From Gentiana macrophylla (Eukaryota > Streptophyta > Magnoliopsida > Gentianales > Gentianaceae): a stretch of DNA of 64,000 bases. The stretch's first letter is position 1, and each line of letters starts with the position of its first letter. The stretch covers positions 104,913,345 to 104,977,344 of the forward strand of contig CM047806.1 of the NCBI GenBank assembly GCA_026214975.1, written 5' to 3'. The notes below the pieces were generated by a model. It had not been told where the DNA came from. It made no database searches and saw only the letters and a list, made by a program, of their open reading frames with translations. This document shows, one piece after another, positions 1 through 10,974 of the stretch. Made by a program: the position numbers and the translations under genes.

Positions 1-121
1 ATGAAGTTCAACTCTCAACACCCAATGCCAAATTGGCTGAATTTATCTATCTCCAGTATCCAAGTAAATTAAGAGAGACAAAAAAACAAAAGGGAAAAGA
101 GAAAGAAAGAGAGTAACTTAC

Positions 122-747
122 AACAAAAACCAATTGCCATCCAGCAAGTCCGGGCGTTGTGCCGGAGCTGGTGTAGGGTTAGCAGCCTCAAGCTGAGCAA
201 CCAGCTCTAAAGCCTCAGCCCGCAATTCCGTGGAGGCCCGGTACCCAAACTCCGACCCATAAACCGTATCCACAAATGCTCTTTTCAAATCCTCAAGCGT
301 ACCACTCTCAGTCACAGCATCGATCCCAGTCCCAGGGGAACCATTTCCAAACCCATCTTTCTTCATCTCACTAGATCCCCACTCATCGTCGGCATCTACT
401 CCAGGAGGGTCCGGGTCAGGAAATTTGGCAACGGTTTCGGGTTCCGGTTCAGATTTCTCACCCCACTCGTCGACGATTGCATTTGGTTTGTTCTCCGAAA
501 CCTCGTTATTATCATCGTTTGGTTGAGAAGATGATTTTCTATTTGTTGGCTCTGGTAAAGAAAAACAAACTTGTTTAGTGGGTATTCGGGTTGAGAACGA
601 GAAATGTTTGGAATTGAGCTTTGTGGAGGAGGATTTGAATGAAAATGGAATGCAGTGGTGGAGATGGGGGAAGATAACGGCGGACATTTTGGTGGTAGAG
701 GGCGGTGGAAAGCGGTGGTTGATGAGAGTTTTTGGTACGTTCATCAT
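122..747 (-). CDS. PAP3: Plastid-lipid-associated protein (fibrillin), exon 1, partial
   Basis: Fibrillins are plastid proteins of plastoglobules and thylakoids that bind lipids. The N-terminus is rich in Ser, Lys and Pro and fits a chloroplast transit peptide. A low-complexity acidic linker containing DEWGEKSEPEPE follows, then the start of the PAP/fibrillin domain (LEDLKRAFVDTVYG, then RAEALELVAQLEAANPTPAP, then LLDGNWFLL). The acidic DEWGEK linker is what I know from the PAP3/FBN2 subfamily. The apparent stop at 118-120 is not the real end: the minus strand reads GTAAGT at 121-116, a consensus splice donor, so the exon ends at 122 in phase 2 and the gene continues beyond the window edge. 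The start may be the first Met (747) or the Met at residue 21. The missing second half has a matching counterpart at 25502-26048. Confidence 0.85.
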
Positions 748-2188
748 GTTTTTGCAATTGTAGCGTGTGTTTTTTAAGAAATGTATTTACATTAATTGTG
801 GTGGATGTTGTGATTGAATTTGTACGAGGTGACATATCTCCCGTGACCGGCATTTCCCCCGTTGGTCAATTTTTATGCATATTTTTTAGGTGATTTTATC
901 CATATTTTTAATGTCTAAATTCCTAAATTTTACATTAAAAAAAAATTTCATAAATTTTATGGAAGTACATCTATAATTAGAAAACGGCTATAGTGTAGTT
1001 GTATCATTTAAAGAAATTGTCCAATTTCTAATCTCTATCGTTGAAAACATATATAAATAATTATATATGTCGGATTATTTTTTTGATACATCATAACTAA
1101 TGTGTACAATCATACACCTAATCAGTTTTTTTAACATGTTAAACCAATAAACTTTTTGTATAAGAAAACATTAACTAAACTTTTTTTTTTTTTTGCGGAA
1201 CTAAACCAAATTTCAATCGGTCGTTTTTCTTTTCTTTCTACGGATGATCATCCTCATTAAAAAAAGAAAATTCGATCATTTTCTTTTCTTTCATTTGAAG
1301 GTCATTCAATTGAGTAAACATAAATTTACAACTAAATCTCATATGCATCAATAACAATGGCAATGGGTTCCATTTAAACAAATAAAATAAATTAAAATAA
1401 AAAAGGCTAAACTTGTTGCGCCATATAATTTAAAAAAAAAGGTCTTTTAGTCAGAACGATTCAACTCTTCCATAGAAAATTTTGAAAAATACTAACATAT
1501 TATAAATTTTTTTTTTTTTAGAACAACCTATTACAAATTAAGAATCCCCTGATTGATGACGGGGCAGAATCCCTAATCCCTAAATCGAAATTTCATCACA
1601 ATAAAGACAATTTCTATGAAATTAATCAATACTATTACTACTTTATTATGCACTCTGATGGTAGATGTAAGAAAAATGTGACAGATGAAGAGGAAGAAGG
1701 TACAAGGTAACGGAGATGAAGAGAAACGATGCCTTGCACAAAGGGAGCATCACGTTGGCTGAAAGCATTGTTCCGTTCAATCCATAAACACGTGCAATCC
1801 GTATAGGAAGTTTTCTCGCCAAAGCTCAAAAGAAAGGGAGATGCCATTGGTCGGAAATGAAAGGGGAATTTTTTTTTACTAGATGTTTAGGGTACACAAT
1901 AAGTAATAATGTGTCAAATTAATCCAACGATTGTTATTCATTAATATAGATCTAACGGTAAACTGGATCATCCAGTTTTTTTTCGACTCTCTATTGTGTA
2001 AAAAAAAATCTATCCTTTCGGTTTCTTTTCCCCTATTTCTTAAAGAACGGACCCATTGTGTACCATAAAATTGTTGCTGGTCTAAATAATTTTGAATACA
2101 AGGGTGCTACATGAAAATCTTTAATTCGTCTAACTACTTTCGAAATGAAAACCGTAATAGGGAAAATCATTCAATACCACGGATAAAG
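748..2188. other. AT-rich intergenic stretch, no gene seen
   Basis: This is the promoter side of the fibrillin gene. It is AT-rich with several homopolymer A and T runs. Short open frames, such as one at 1638-1847 on the minus strand, show no domain, codon bias or splice context, so I do not call a gene. Confidence 0.5.
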
Positions 2189-3138
2189 TTTTTTTTTTTT
2201 TTCGGAATACGAAAGTTTTTATTAAAAGTCAGAAAACCCAGACTAATGCCTGATTGTACAGACAAAACGTCGGAGCAACACCCGGAAATACAAACAACAA
2301 ACTACTGAAACAAGCACAAAGACTAAACTAACGGAAACTGTCAAAACATAGGACTTCTCGGAGTAACTTTGACAAGAAATCAAGCAAGGACAGAGCCAGG
2401 AATTTTTTGTTGGATGGGCTGAGATTTTTTTTCTATGTTATTTATAGGAATAATTTTCTGACAAAGACTAAAATTTAAATATACTTTATGATGTATTTTT
2501 TTTTACTTCCCGCGTCACACAAAAACGTTAACTCCAGTGTCAATTCATTGGATTTGACGTTACTCACAAGTAACATTTTTGTAACTATAACGTCAATGTT
2601 ATCACTGACGCTATTTTTTAAACGTCAGGTACCGCTCGCGTTATATTCATTAAAAATAATCGTGGTGCTTGAAGTAATTTTTTGAGTTTTTGAAATGATT
2701 GTGGTATCGGAAATAAAAGTGTGATAGCCAATGGAATCAATTTTTTTTTGTAGCATGTATTTTTAATGGCTCATGTTAGGTGGTCTATAAGACTAATTAT
2801 CTAGTGGACTGATAAGTTGGAGAGCCGGATATACATACAATATAGAAAAAAATAAAAAGGGCTGGGTGGGCTTAGCCCATCTAAGCCCACACTTAAGCTC
2901 CGTCCTTGAAATCAAGCCTCATAAAGGCCAAAGAAAGAAACCCGGACTAGACTGCAATACAACAACAAACATATAGAGAAAAAAAAAGACACAGACTACA
3001 AAGGCACATAGCGGATCAAGAGATTAGCAAAGGAACTGTGACCGAGAGAAACCGAAGCAAACGGGAACCACGTCCGGGAGCACCACCACTGACCGTTGCA
3101 CCCATAAGAAACAAAGAGCCTGGAAGTGTGACATCCAC
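2189..3138 (-). mobile_element. Probable LINE (L1-type) 3' tail, minus strand
   Basis: Read on the minus strand, the sequence is T/G-rich untranslated DNA that ends in TTTTAATAAAAACTTTCG followed by an A-run (the T-run at 2189-2202). That is the usual look of a plant L1 3' end with an encoded poly(A) tail. No reverse transcriptase frame is present, so at most a 5'-truncated copy remains. It is interrupted by the TIR element at 2386-2907 and stops where a Gypsy-like LTR begins at 3139. I found no clear target-site duplication. Confidence 0.45.
2386..2907. mobile_element. Non-autonomous TIR element (Mutator-like), 522 bp
   Basis: The ends are AAGGACAGAGCC on the left and the reverse complement of AAGGACGGAGC on the right. 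They are flanked by a perfect 10-bp direct repeat GAAATCAAGC at 2376-2385 and 2908-2917. Removing the element and one repeat restores a continuous LINE-tail sequence. A target duplication of 9-11 bp suits Mutator-like elements. There is no coding capacity. The subterminal bases GATGGGCT are also mirrored at the other end. Confidence 0.75.
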
Positions 3139-4300
3139 TGTAATACCCCGAGTCAGTTTTAGTATTTGACCCGAGTCAAAACCCGAACCGTCCTTTTTCT
3201 CTCAAAATATCATTACATTTATTCATATATGTGACAATATTAGTAATGATAAAATATATTTATTTATTTTAGTTAGTTAATGTGGTGAATTAGTAGAGGA
3301 GTTACAAAAGTAATTACACCCTTCATTGCCACAATTTATTTGCTTTAAGTAACCAACCATTAAATGAGAGTAGTGGGTAATGGGTATTTACTAAGGGGAT
3401 AAGTTAGCTTTTCCTTAGCATATCAAAGGTGTGGTCGACACATGTGAATGAGTAATAGAGAAAGAAAAAAAGAGAGAAATGAAGGATGCTGAGTGTGTTT
3501 GGTAGGGAGAAATTAGATGAGAAAAGAAAAGAAAATATTTCTTTTCTCAATTTAGGTGTGTTTGGTTATTTGGGAAAAAAAATTGTATTTTCTCAAGTTA
3601 TCAACTTTTCTCCAAAATTAATTCTTTTCTCTGATTTTAATTCTCAGCCTATCGTAAAGAAAATTTCATTGAGAATAGAAAATTTGTTTCTTTTACTACA
3701 CTTTTTTTTCTCTTGGTATTAGGAGCATGCTTTGTATATCAGTTTTTTCCATTATCTTGTAAAAAAAACTTTTTATTATTTTTTTCCAAAAATAATATAC
3801 TCAATAAAATTTCATTTTTTTTTGAAATTTTAGTCCCAAATCTGATTATATCCCCCCCCCAAATCGATTACATTTTTTTCATGACAACCAAACATGCTTC
3901 GGTATAGTATTTGATAATCAATTCTCGTTTAAAAAAAAGATAATCAAGTCTATTCTCAACATCTTTTCTCTGCATACCCAAACACAAGATAAAAATTTAT
4001 TCTTTTCTATTCTCAGCTTTTCTTTTCTCAGGTCTTTTCTCAACACTTTTCTTTTCTCAACTTTTCTCTATACCAAACATGCCCAGAAGTTCATACATGA
4101 AGGAAGAAAAGAAAAGAAAAGAAAAGAAAAAAAGGAGATGGAAGAAGATATTTTCTTAGGTCTCACTTGCTCAGATGATTATATCAATTCGACATTACAA
4201 TGTTTACCTCGGTAAAAGGTAGGCATATTTAAGGTTTAATTTATATTTATGAGAATTGTTATATAGTTGTTTTATAAGAAAAATATTGATAATAAAATAC
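3139..4300 (+). mobile_element. Gypsy-type LTR fragment, interrupted by a MITE
   Basis: The sequence begins TGTAATACCCCGAGTCAG, which resembles the TGTAA(T/C)ACCCC start of chromovirus LTRs. It continues as AT-rich DNA with a purine-rich (GAAAA)n tract near 4103-4131. A roughly 590-bp MITE splits it at 3491-4083. No PBS, PPT or partner LTR is recognisable, and the right boundary is not defined. It is a solo or truncated LTR at best. Confidence 0.4.
3491..4083. mobile_element. MITE with TGTTTGG-type inverted ends
   Basis: The left end reads GTGTGTTTGGTAGGGAGAAA and the right end TTTCTCTATACCAAACATGC, an imperfect inverted pair. A second inner pair occurs (GTGTTTGG near 3560 and CCCAAACAC near 3980), so the element is nested or foldback-like. 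The interior consists of T-rich and A-rich runs and cannot code. Ends containing TGTTTGG recall Tourist/PIF-Harbinger or hAT MITEs. I could not fix the target duplication, so the superfamily stays open. Confidence 0.55.
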
Positions 4301-4443
4301 TGATTGATATAGGAGATCAAGTTATGACGTCAAGTTTCAATGACGGATTGATGGCTTGGAATTTGAGGTAAGGAGTGTAGTATCTCTTAGATATAGTGTG
4401 CCCGAAAGACAATTGTTGCTTGTCCTTACGGGCAAGTGGAGAT

Positions 4444-6149
4444 TGTTGGAAGTAGTGCTCGAAAGACAATTTATGTAATTATTTTTAGAATTAATAAATG
4501 ACAGATTTATCCTCATCTTATTATTTGCTTTGTGCTTATATTTAATACACTACTGAAAATCCCAAGTCGTATCATATGTAGCCATATAACTTAGTATGTG
4601 TCACACATGAGGATTAAGTTTATAGTGATACACTTGAACTATTAGTCCGTGGTGAACTTAATCAAAGTATGGGGTCAATTGATTAAACCACCATTAATGC
4701 GCCCAGAACACTTTATGGTGTGACCGTCCTATCCGGGCCGTCGACATTGGTTGTCTAAGTGGGGCATTTATATATGATAAGAGTCATATAGGACTGGACC
4801 GATTTAATATGAGTTTCTCATATAATTCCGTGAGTGAGAAATCTTATTAAATCACAAGATGATCATATATGGATTACCCTTAATCCTGAAGTGATTACAG
4901 ACTCCTACTTGTTTCAGGATAGGGTTTGATGTGTTCGTTAAGGATCGCTAAGAGGCACGGTCCGAATCACTTTCACGTTGGCACTATTCTGGAATGAGTG
5001 AAAAGTGTGTGTCTCACAGATATGGAATCCATTCCTTCATGCGGGAAGTAGAAAGACAATCCCCTTATTTGTTGATCCTAGAAACTGATCAATCCCGGGA
5101 GTTCGTATTGGTTATGAACTAATTGATCACTAGTAGGTTAATGGTAAATAAGGATAAGATGTAGTGAAGAAGGTTTAAGGAAATAATCCTACTTCAGTAC
5201 GGATAGTCTATGGAGGGATAGTTTATATGAAATGATTATATCAATGGACACTTATCGGCTCGACTCGACTTTTTGAGAATAAGTTATATCTATAATCGAT
5301 AGAGTTCAGTTTTGGATTTATGGTGGCATAATTCCGGAATTAATGAGTTAAGTAGAAATATTCTGTTCGATGAATATTTTATTTAATTTATTGTAGCTAC
5401 TGGTTATAGGTTCATGGCCCCGGGTTGGCTCCTAACACGCGAGTGTTTTCTCGTTTTGTGGAACCTCGAGAAAAATTAAATAGTTGGTCTATTTAACGAA
5501 TATGAAAATATTATTTATTTGGTAAATAATATGTAAAATAGAAAAGACATTTTCTATTAAAAATGATTAAATAAATGGCGCCACATTGTAATTAATTTAG
5601 GAAAAGAAATTTTTTTGGATTATGTCACATGTGTAATTAATTAATTATCTATTTGTTGGATAATTAATGGAAAATTAAGAGATTGATTTTTTGGGAATTA
5701 TCTCTTATTTTGTGGGAAAAATATATTTTCCTTATGGGAATAGGTTTTTGTGGTGTGAAAATGATAACTCTCTTGACTAGTTATTTTCCTATATAAAGAA
5801 AGTTCCTCCTAACACAATTCACGTACACATCAAAATTGCGCCACTTTGTAAAGAAAAGGAAGAAAAATTAGTTTATTGTCTTAGTCATTAAGAGAAGAAA
5901 AACTAGGGTTTTTCTTGTGCATATTCGTGGAGGTTCTACGGCGAGGATCGACGTCCACCAGTCATCGCTTGGAGATACAATCCGGAAGATCACGGCTTCT
6001 CCCTTGGTCGATTTTATCATCTCTCTCCGGTTTGGGTAAATCTACTAAACCTTCTCGTAGGATTAATTAGTTATGTTTCATATCGTAAATTGCATAAGCT
6101 TCCGCCGTGCTAAGATCGAGTGTCTCGATCGGTGCTATTACCTCAAGCA
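4444..6149 (+). mobile_element. Copia-type LTR (1.7 kb)
   Basis: The LTR starts TGTTGGAAGTAG and ends in CA two bases before a primer-binding-like site. Its layout resembles the LTR of the complete Copia element at 35602, though the sequence differs. The 4435-4443 stretch just before it (aagtggaga-type) looks like a polypurine tract, which should precede a 3' LTR, while the PBS after it belongs to a 5' LTR. Both sides are therefore internal-type sequence, as expected from recombination between adjacent elements. No target duplication is visible. Confidence 0.7.
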
Positions 6150-6151
6150 TG

Positions 6152-6164
6152 TGGTAGCAGAGCC
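6152..6164 (+). promoter_or_regulatory. Primer-binding site of Copia LTR
   Basis: TGGTAGCAGAGCC differs by one base from the TGGTATCAGAGCC complement of the initiator tRNA-Met 3' end used by many plant Copia elements. It lies 2 bp after the LTR end. Confidence 0.65.
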
Positions 6165-8640
6165 AGGTTAAAATTTTCGATATCGAGAGCATAATTAATT
6201 AAATTAGGAGTGGAATTGCATATTTGGTAGCATCTTTTATTTTTGTTGAATGATTGAATGTTGTGGTTGACGAGATGGATTGTGGTTGATACTTGTTTAC
6301 CGTTAGATCTATTGTAAACTCATATAATTAGTAATATACGAGTATAGGATATGTGTAATTTTTTTTTTGCAATCTATGTAATTTATTTTTGCAATTTAAA
6401 TTCCATAGTAGTAGTCTTTTTTTGTCGGATCCGTCGGCCAAAAGAAATCTTCGATGGAAAGAAAAAGGGGCGCTGCAACAATATTGTGTTCCAGGCACTG
6501 TTCATGCGACGAAAAAAAAAAAAAAAAAAAAAAAACCGGATGCTATATGAGAAGTCATCAAAAGGGAACTGAAGGCATCAATTTTCATCAAAGATCAAAG
6601 TTGAAGTTGACGATTTAAATTTTTTTTCCTAGTTTAAATAGGTTAGATACGGGGTACCAACGGTCCATCTCAGTAGTTTATTTTTCGTATTTATTTTCTT
6701 TTATGATTATTTATGTGATATAACCATGTCATGCATCATATTCTTGAATTCCACTCCTAGCATATGCATACATGTAGATAATTAACCGTGACATTAATTA
6801 GACATGTATGAACACAATAATTAATTTAGAATAATTTAGGTAATTAATTAAACTAATCAAAGCAAACGGAATTTTATCGGGATATAAAATTCACACGATA
6901 AACTTAATTTGGGATAATAAATCCTACGGGGTTTAGGTTATGTAGTGTTAACATAAATTTTGAATTTTGATAATCAAAAATTGGAAAATCCGGAAAAGTT
7001 GGACACCAACTGAGCAAATGGTTCGAAAATTGGTTCGGGCGGTTAATAGGGCTTCGGCTCGACTCGACTTGTCCATCCAGGTGCGACGTTAGCGTCGAGG
7101 GTCCGGCAAGGTCAAGCTATCCGGCGAGCTGAGGCTCAATGGGGAAACCTTAGCCCGATTCATCCAGCTGTCGTACATGAACCAACGAAGAGGACGGGTC
7201 GGCTTAGCCGATCCCAACACCATTCGGTAAACTCGGTTAAAGCTCAGCCAGGGTTTAAAACCGATAAGTTGGTGGTTGCTTTTCTTGATTTATTGTTTTT
7301 CGACTTATTCGAAAAATTCAATAATCCCAGAACCTTTTAGGATAATAAAATTCTTTGTGAATTTTCTTTATGTAGTGTCTATGTAAAAGGATTTAAATGA
7401 TCGAGAAAATTGGAAAATCGCGAAAATATAGGACACTAACTAGACGGTATTTGGAACCGATAAGTTGGTGATTGTTTTTCGTGATTTATTGTTTTCGGAT
7501 TATTGAAAGAAAATTCCGAAATCCAAATTAAATTTTTATCATGACATTATTAGGACTATACAATTCATTGGTAAATTTTTGTTGTATGGTGTCTACACAA
7601 GAGATTTTCTAAATAATCGGTAAATTGGAAAATCATGAATATAGTGTCACTGGTTAGACGGTATTTGGAACCGATAAACTAGTGGGAGCTTTAAATTTGT
7701 GATTTATTGTTTTTCGATTTGGTGGGAAATTCACAAGTCTTAATAGATTAGGATTATAAAATTCTTAGCGAATTTTAATTGTGTAGTGTCTACACAAAGA
7801 ATTTAAAAATCCGTGAAATTGGAAAGTCATGAATAAGTGACACTAGGTAGACGGTATTTGAAACCGATAAACTAGTGGGAGGATTAATTTAAATATTCAT
7901 GATTTATTATTTTTCGGATGATTATGAAAATTCTAAAATCCTAAAGAGACTACCTAATTTTCAAAATAACGAGTGGGAGCGGGGAAGGTGACAACCGACC
8001 CCACGGCCTCTATTGTTGACCCAAGCAAGTGAGAGAATGGTGACGCTTCGTGCCGCTTTGATTTCGACCCCCTAAGGATGGCCTTCACCTCTATCAAAAT
8101 GCATGGCTTGGTTTCCAAAAGGATAGGATTTTGGGTACTCGTCGAGTCACTGACCAACCCTAAGGCGGCATACTCGGGGCGTACTTTGAGATCTGAAACA
8201 GTAGGTCACACTCACAAGGATATTTTTGGAAATATCTTGGCTGAAAAAAGGAAGGTAATCAACAATTAAATGGAGATGTCCGATTCTCAGTTAATTGAGA
8301 GAGATTGTCTCAATTTAATCGTCACCTCTTTGACCTACCCTAAGGCGGCACTGTAGGTGTGAGATTAAATCATTGGAATGGTAGGACATGTTGTAGTGTA
8401 TGATTTGATTTATATTTTTGTCATAATTTATTTTGCAACTACATATCATCTCAAGGTATCTAAACTGCTAAACATATTATATTGACTAATAACGACTTCG
8501 TAAAAATGGAAAAGTAACAAGAACGTTGAACTCAATAATCGAGAATGCAAATTAATTTTTCGGAAGATGATGTTCCTCTTAAGCCTTCAAACTTAAGTGA
8601 CATTGATAAGAATGTCACTGCTGTCACTGGTGTTGAACCA
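6165..8640 (+). mobile_element. Copia leader region without gag-pol
   Basis: This is untranslated DNA after the PBS: AT-rich, with a 24-base A-run near 6511-6534, a GC-richer block near 7030-7220, the tandem repeat at 7261-7960, and a motif accctaaggcggca repeated at about 8157 and 8336. The full Copia at 35602 also has a long leader of 1.9 kb with an 'aagcgggg' block before gag, so I read this as the leader of a related element whose coding part is lost or which never had one (LARD-like). Confidence 0.5.
7261..7960 (+). repeat. Degenerate tandem repeat, ~195-214 bp units
   Basis: Units begin with CCGATAA(G/A)(T/C)T and end with agacggtatttg(g/a)aa. They span 7261-7456, 7457-7670, 7671-7863 and a partial copy from 7864. 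Each contains gtgatttattgtttttcg and a later (t)agtgtctacaca-type segment. A more diverged unit is recognisable at about 6870-7030. The units differ enough from each other to be old. Confidence 0.8.
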
Positions 8641-8763
8641 GAGAAACGAGTATTCCATGCTCAGAAATAAGCTATAGCATAGTTTTGGCACTGATGCTTG
8701 GCCTACCTCCAGGTGAAACGATTTCACTGAAAGGATAAACCATGTATTGTCTTACTAATGTCA

Positions 8764-8792
8764 GGGTATGCCGTGCAAGGCACGGCATGCCC
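8764..8792. repeat. Short GC hairpin, Helitron-end-like
   Basis: Two 13-bp arms (GGGTATGCCGTGC and its near-complement GCACGGCATGCCC, one mismatch) flank a 3-base loop in AT-rich DNA. Helitron 3' ends carry such a hairpin followed by CTRR. On the minus strand, seven bases further on, TTAG is followed by T, close to but not matching CTRR. No matching TC 5' end was found. Confidence 0.35.
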
Positions 8793-10590
8793 CTTCCAAA
8801 TAATCTCTATTATATATCATATTTAAGTATGTCTTTAGGTAGCATGAAATTTCCGATACATAAATGTTACATATAGTGATTTTCTTTGACATTATTAAAA
8901 TAAAGTAGAAACAATACTATAATAAGGCCTACATATATTTAAAGCTGAATAATACAGAAAAGAAAGGCATGCGTAGATTACAAAGGTGATAGTGGTCATA
9001 TTAGGTTACAAAGCCAACAAAATATTACATCATCACTAATAATGTTTTATGCAAAAACTTAAGCAAAAACACGTACCAATATTTTTCACTCCACAAACAA
9101 GAATTTTTACGTATTATCCAAAACCATAATTGATGATGGATGCACAACTAATGGACGTAATTGGTAAATTTTTTCAGTAATTAAAACAACTAAAAGTTAA
9201 GCGCATAAGATACAAGGCACTTGGCATGGCTTCAAAATAAGGAACATCATTTAGTGTTATGGTTGCTTCTCACAGCCTTTGTTCTTAAATTTTTTCGCTG
9301 GACTTTCAGCACCACATCTGGTACAACAATATCATGGGCAAGAGATGGAACTGGGTAGCTTCAGAATTGGGTAGCTTCTTCCAACCTTAATTTCAAAGGA
9401 CTTGTCAAGAATCTTTAAGAAAACACAAAATAGAAAATACAATAAAGGAATCCATAACATGGTGAACTATAAAATACGATAGAGGAATTCATAACATGAT
9501 CAAACTATAATATACAATCTTTGAGAAGCAAGGGAAAAACCAAATAATCATGAACACCAACATTTTTCAACCTTCGAAAAATAACTCTGCATATTTTCTG
9601 TAGAACTGGATTTCATGAGCCACAATCATAGGCTTCCAGTAATGTGAGGGGAAGTTCAGAAAACCCAAATCAAATCTTTTAAATTGGAAAAATTTGAAGC
9701 ATATGTGAAGAAGAGCATGAGCCCCTATACAATAAACACAAACAACCAAATGTAAAGAGACAGAACACATAACTATCATCAATACTGACGTACAACTAAA
9801 AACACACAATCACTGAGGTAAAAATTATTGTAAATTCTGGACAAGTAGTCCCTAACTATAATTATTGAAAACAATTTTCAAACCAAGAAACTGATAAAGT
9901 CTGGTGTTAAATTACAACAGTAGAACAAGAAACTTACGTTAAAAGAAAACCACATTTCCTCCTCTACAAATGCAAAAATTCAAGTATTTTAATCCGCAAA
10001 TACATTAAATAAAACCAATGAAGAAATGGATTCCTGATACATACCTGACATGAATTAGATGACAACAAACAACATGGTGTCTTCGACTAAATCATACACA
10101 TACACCACAGAAACTTATTAGAACTTCAAAGTCAAATAATGTTGGTCCTGCACACCAAATTACAATATGCAACATTATACATGTGAGTAAGTGAATGGAT
10201 AGTCCTCAGTTCAACACGAATGAATGAGAAAAAGAGATGTTTGTGCTAATCACCCACCAAATTACAGTATACAGTTGCTCCTGGGGTAGCCAAATAAGGC
10301 TTAGCTGATCGTATTATTACAGAATCACCTTGAACAAATATAACTTGACCGGATTTTAGGCGTGGTCAGTTTTTATCTATACACACATTTTGACAAATAA
10401 ACTGTCCAAGACTTATTATTAGAGAGGTCTCTTCGCAACAACTGTGACGGATAAAATACCCGACCCTTTTGCCTATCCCCTTTTATTTTCTTACGGGTTG
10501 AAAATTCCTGATGCACCCGCCCTATTCTATATTCTATTTGTCTATATTCTATTTGATTCGTTTAGTTTTTAGTTTATAAATAGATCTGGG
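8793..10590. other. AT-rich stretch, no gene recognised
   Basis: No open frame shows domain or codon support. A minus-strand segment around 9240-9420 has short peptide-like pieces but several stops. The block could be the body of a non-autonomous element ending at the 8764 hairpin. Confidence 0.4.
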
Positions 10591-10744
10591 ATTTACTTCA
10601 TTATTATAAATCAAGTTATTCACTATTTTGAATAAATCCTCAAATCCAAAACTACCCGTTATCCAATAAAACCCTAAAATTCCTAATAATAAACCAAAAT
10701 CTCCTACCCGATTAGTTACAAAAGATTTTTGACAAGCATTTGCT
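10591..10744 (-). pseudogene. ndhF: Plastid ndhF fragment (nuclear plastid DNA)
   Basis: The minus strand encodes a stretch running from [17 protein letters not shown] through [15 protein letters not shown] to NLIYNNEVN. It matches the interior of chloroplast NADH dehydrogenase-like subunit F, a membrane subunit of the plastid NDH complex. The fragment has about 51 codons, with no start and no continuation: the reading goes into unrelated sequence after NEVN. It is a nuclear insertion of plastid DNA and cannot function. In the plastid its flanks are different, so the joins here are secondary. Confidence 0.85.
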
Positions 10745-10974
10745 CCGTCACCCCAGAAGGAAAGGGGTGATCTCGTAGTTCCTACGGGGTGGAGATGATG
10801 GGGTCGGTCCATGGATAACAAGACAAAGTCCAATTTTTTCTCTCCATGAGATGAGCCCAGTGCATTGGACCGATCGATAATAGAACTGAGCCGGCCTAAA
10901 AAGCGACCGGCTGAGAGCCGACTCTAATGCCTGATTATTATGCATGGGGTTCTTCTTTCCGATACTTGCCACTC
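10745..10974 (-). other. Plastid inverted-repeat DNA joined to ndhF fragment
   Basis: On the minus strand, ACTACGAGATCACCCCTTTC followed by a (C)TGGGGTGACGGAG segment is what I recall from the plastid trnI-GAU intron/ycf68 region. The remaining part (with CCATGGACCGACCCCATC and ATCGATCGGTCCAATGCACT) resembles plastid inverted-repeat spacer DNA next to the rRNA operon. These loci are not adjacent to ndhF in plastomes, so the block is a mosaic. The identification is from memory. The Athila-type LTR cuts it at 10975. Confidence 0.65.

Noticed and set aside
1638..1847. 69-codon minus-strand open frame
   Set aside because: No domain, no homologue I recognise, Ser-rich low complexity; typical random frame.
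7261..7960. Possible CRISPR-like array
   Set aside because: Units are long, contiguous and degenerate without spacers; plant nuclear tandem repeat.
8078..8269. 63-codon plus-strand open frame in the Copia leader
   Set aside because: Lies in a leader region with repeated non-coding motifs and overlaps an antisense frame; no family features.
9240..9420. Minus-strand peptide pieces (KILDKSFEIKVGRSYPI) faintly like replication protein A, which would suit a Helitron
   Set aside because: Several stops in a short stretch and too little similarity; not enough to call a gene.
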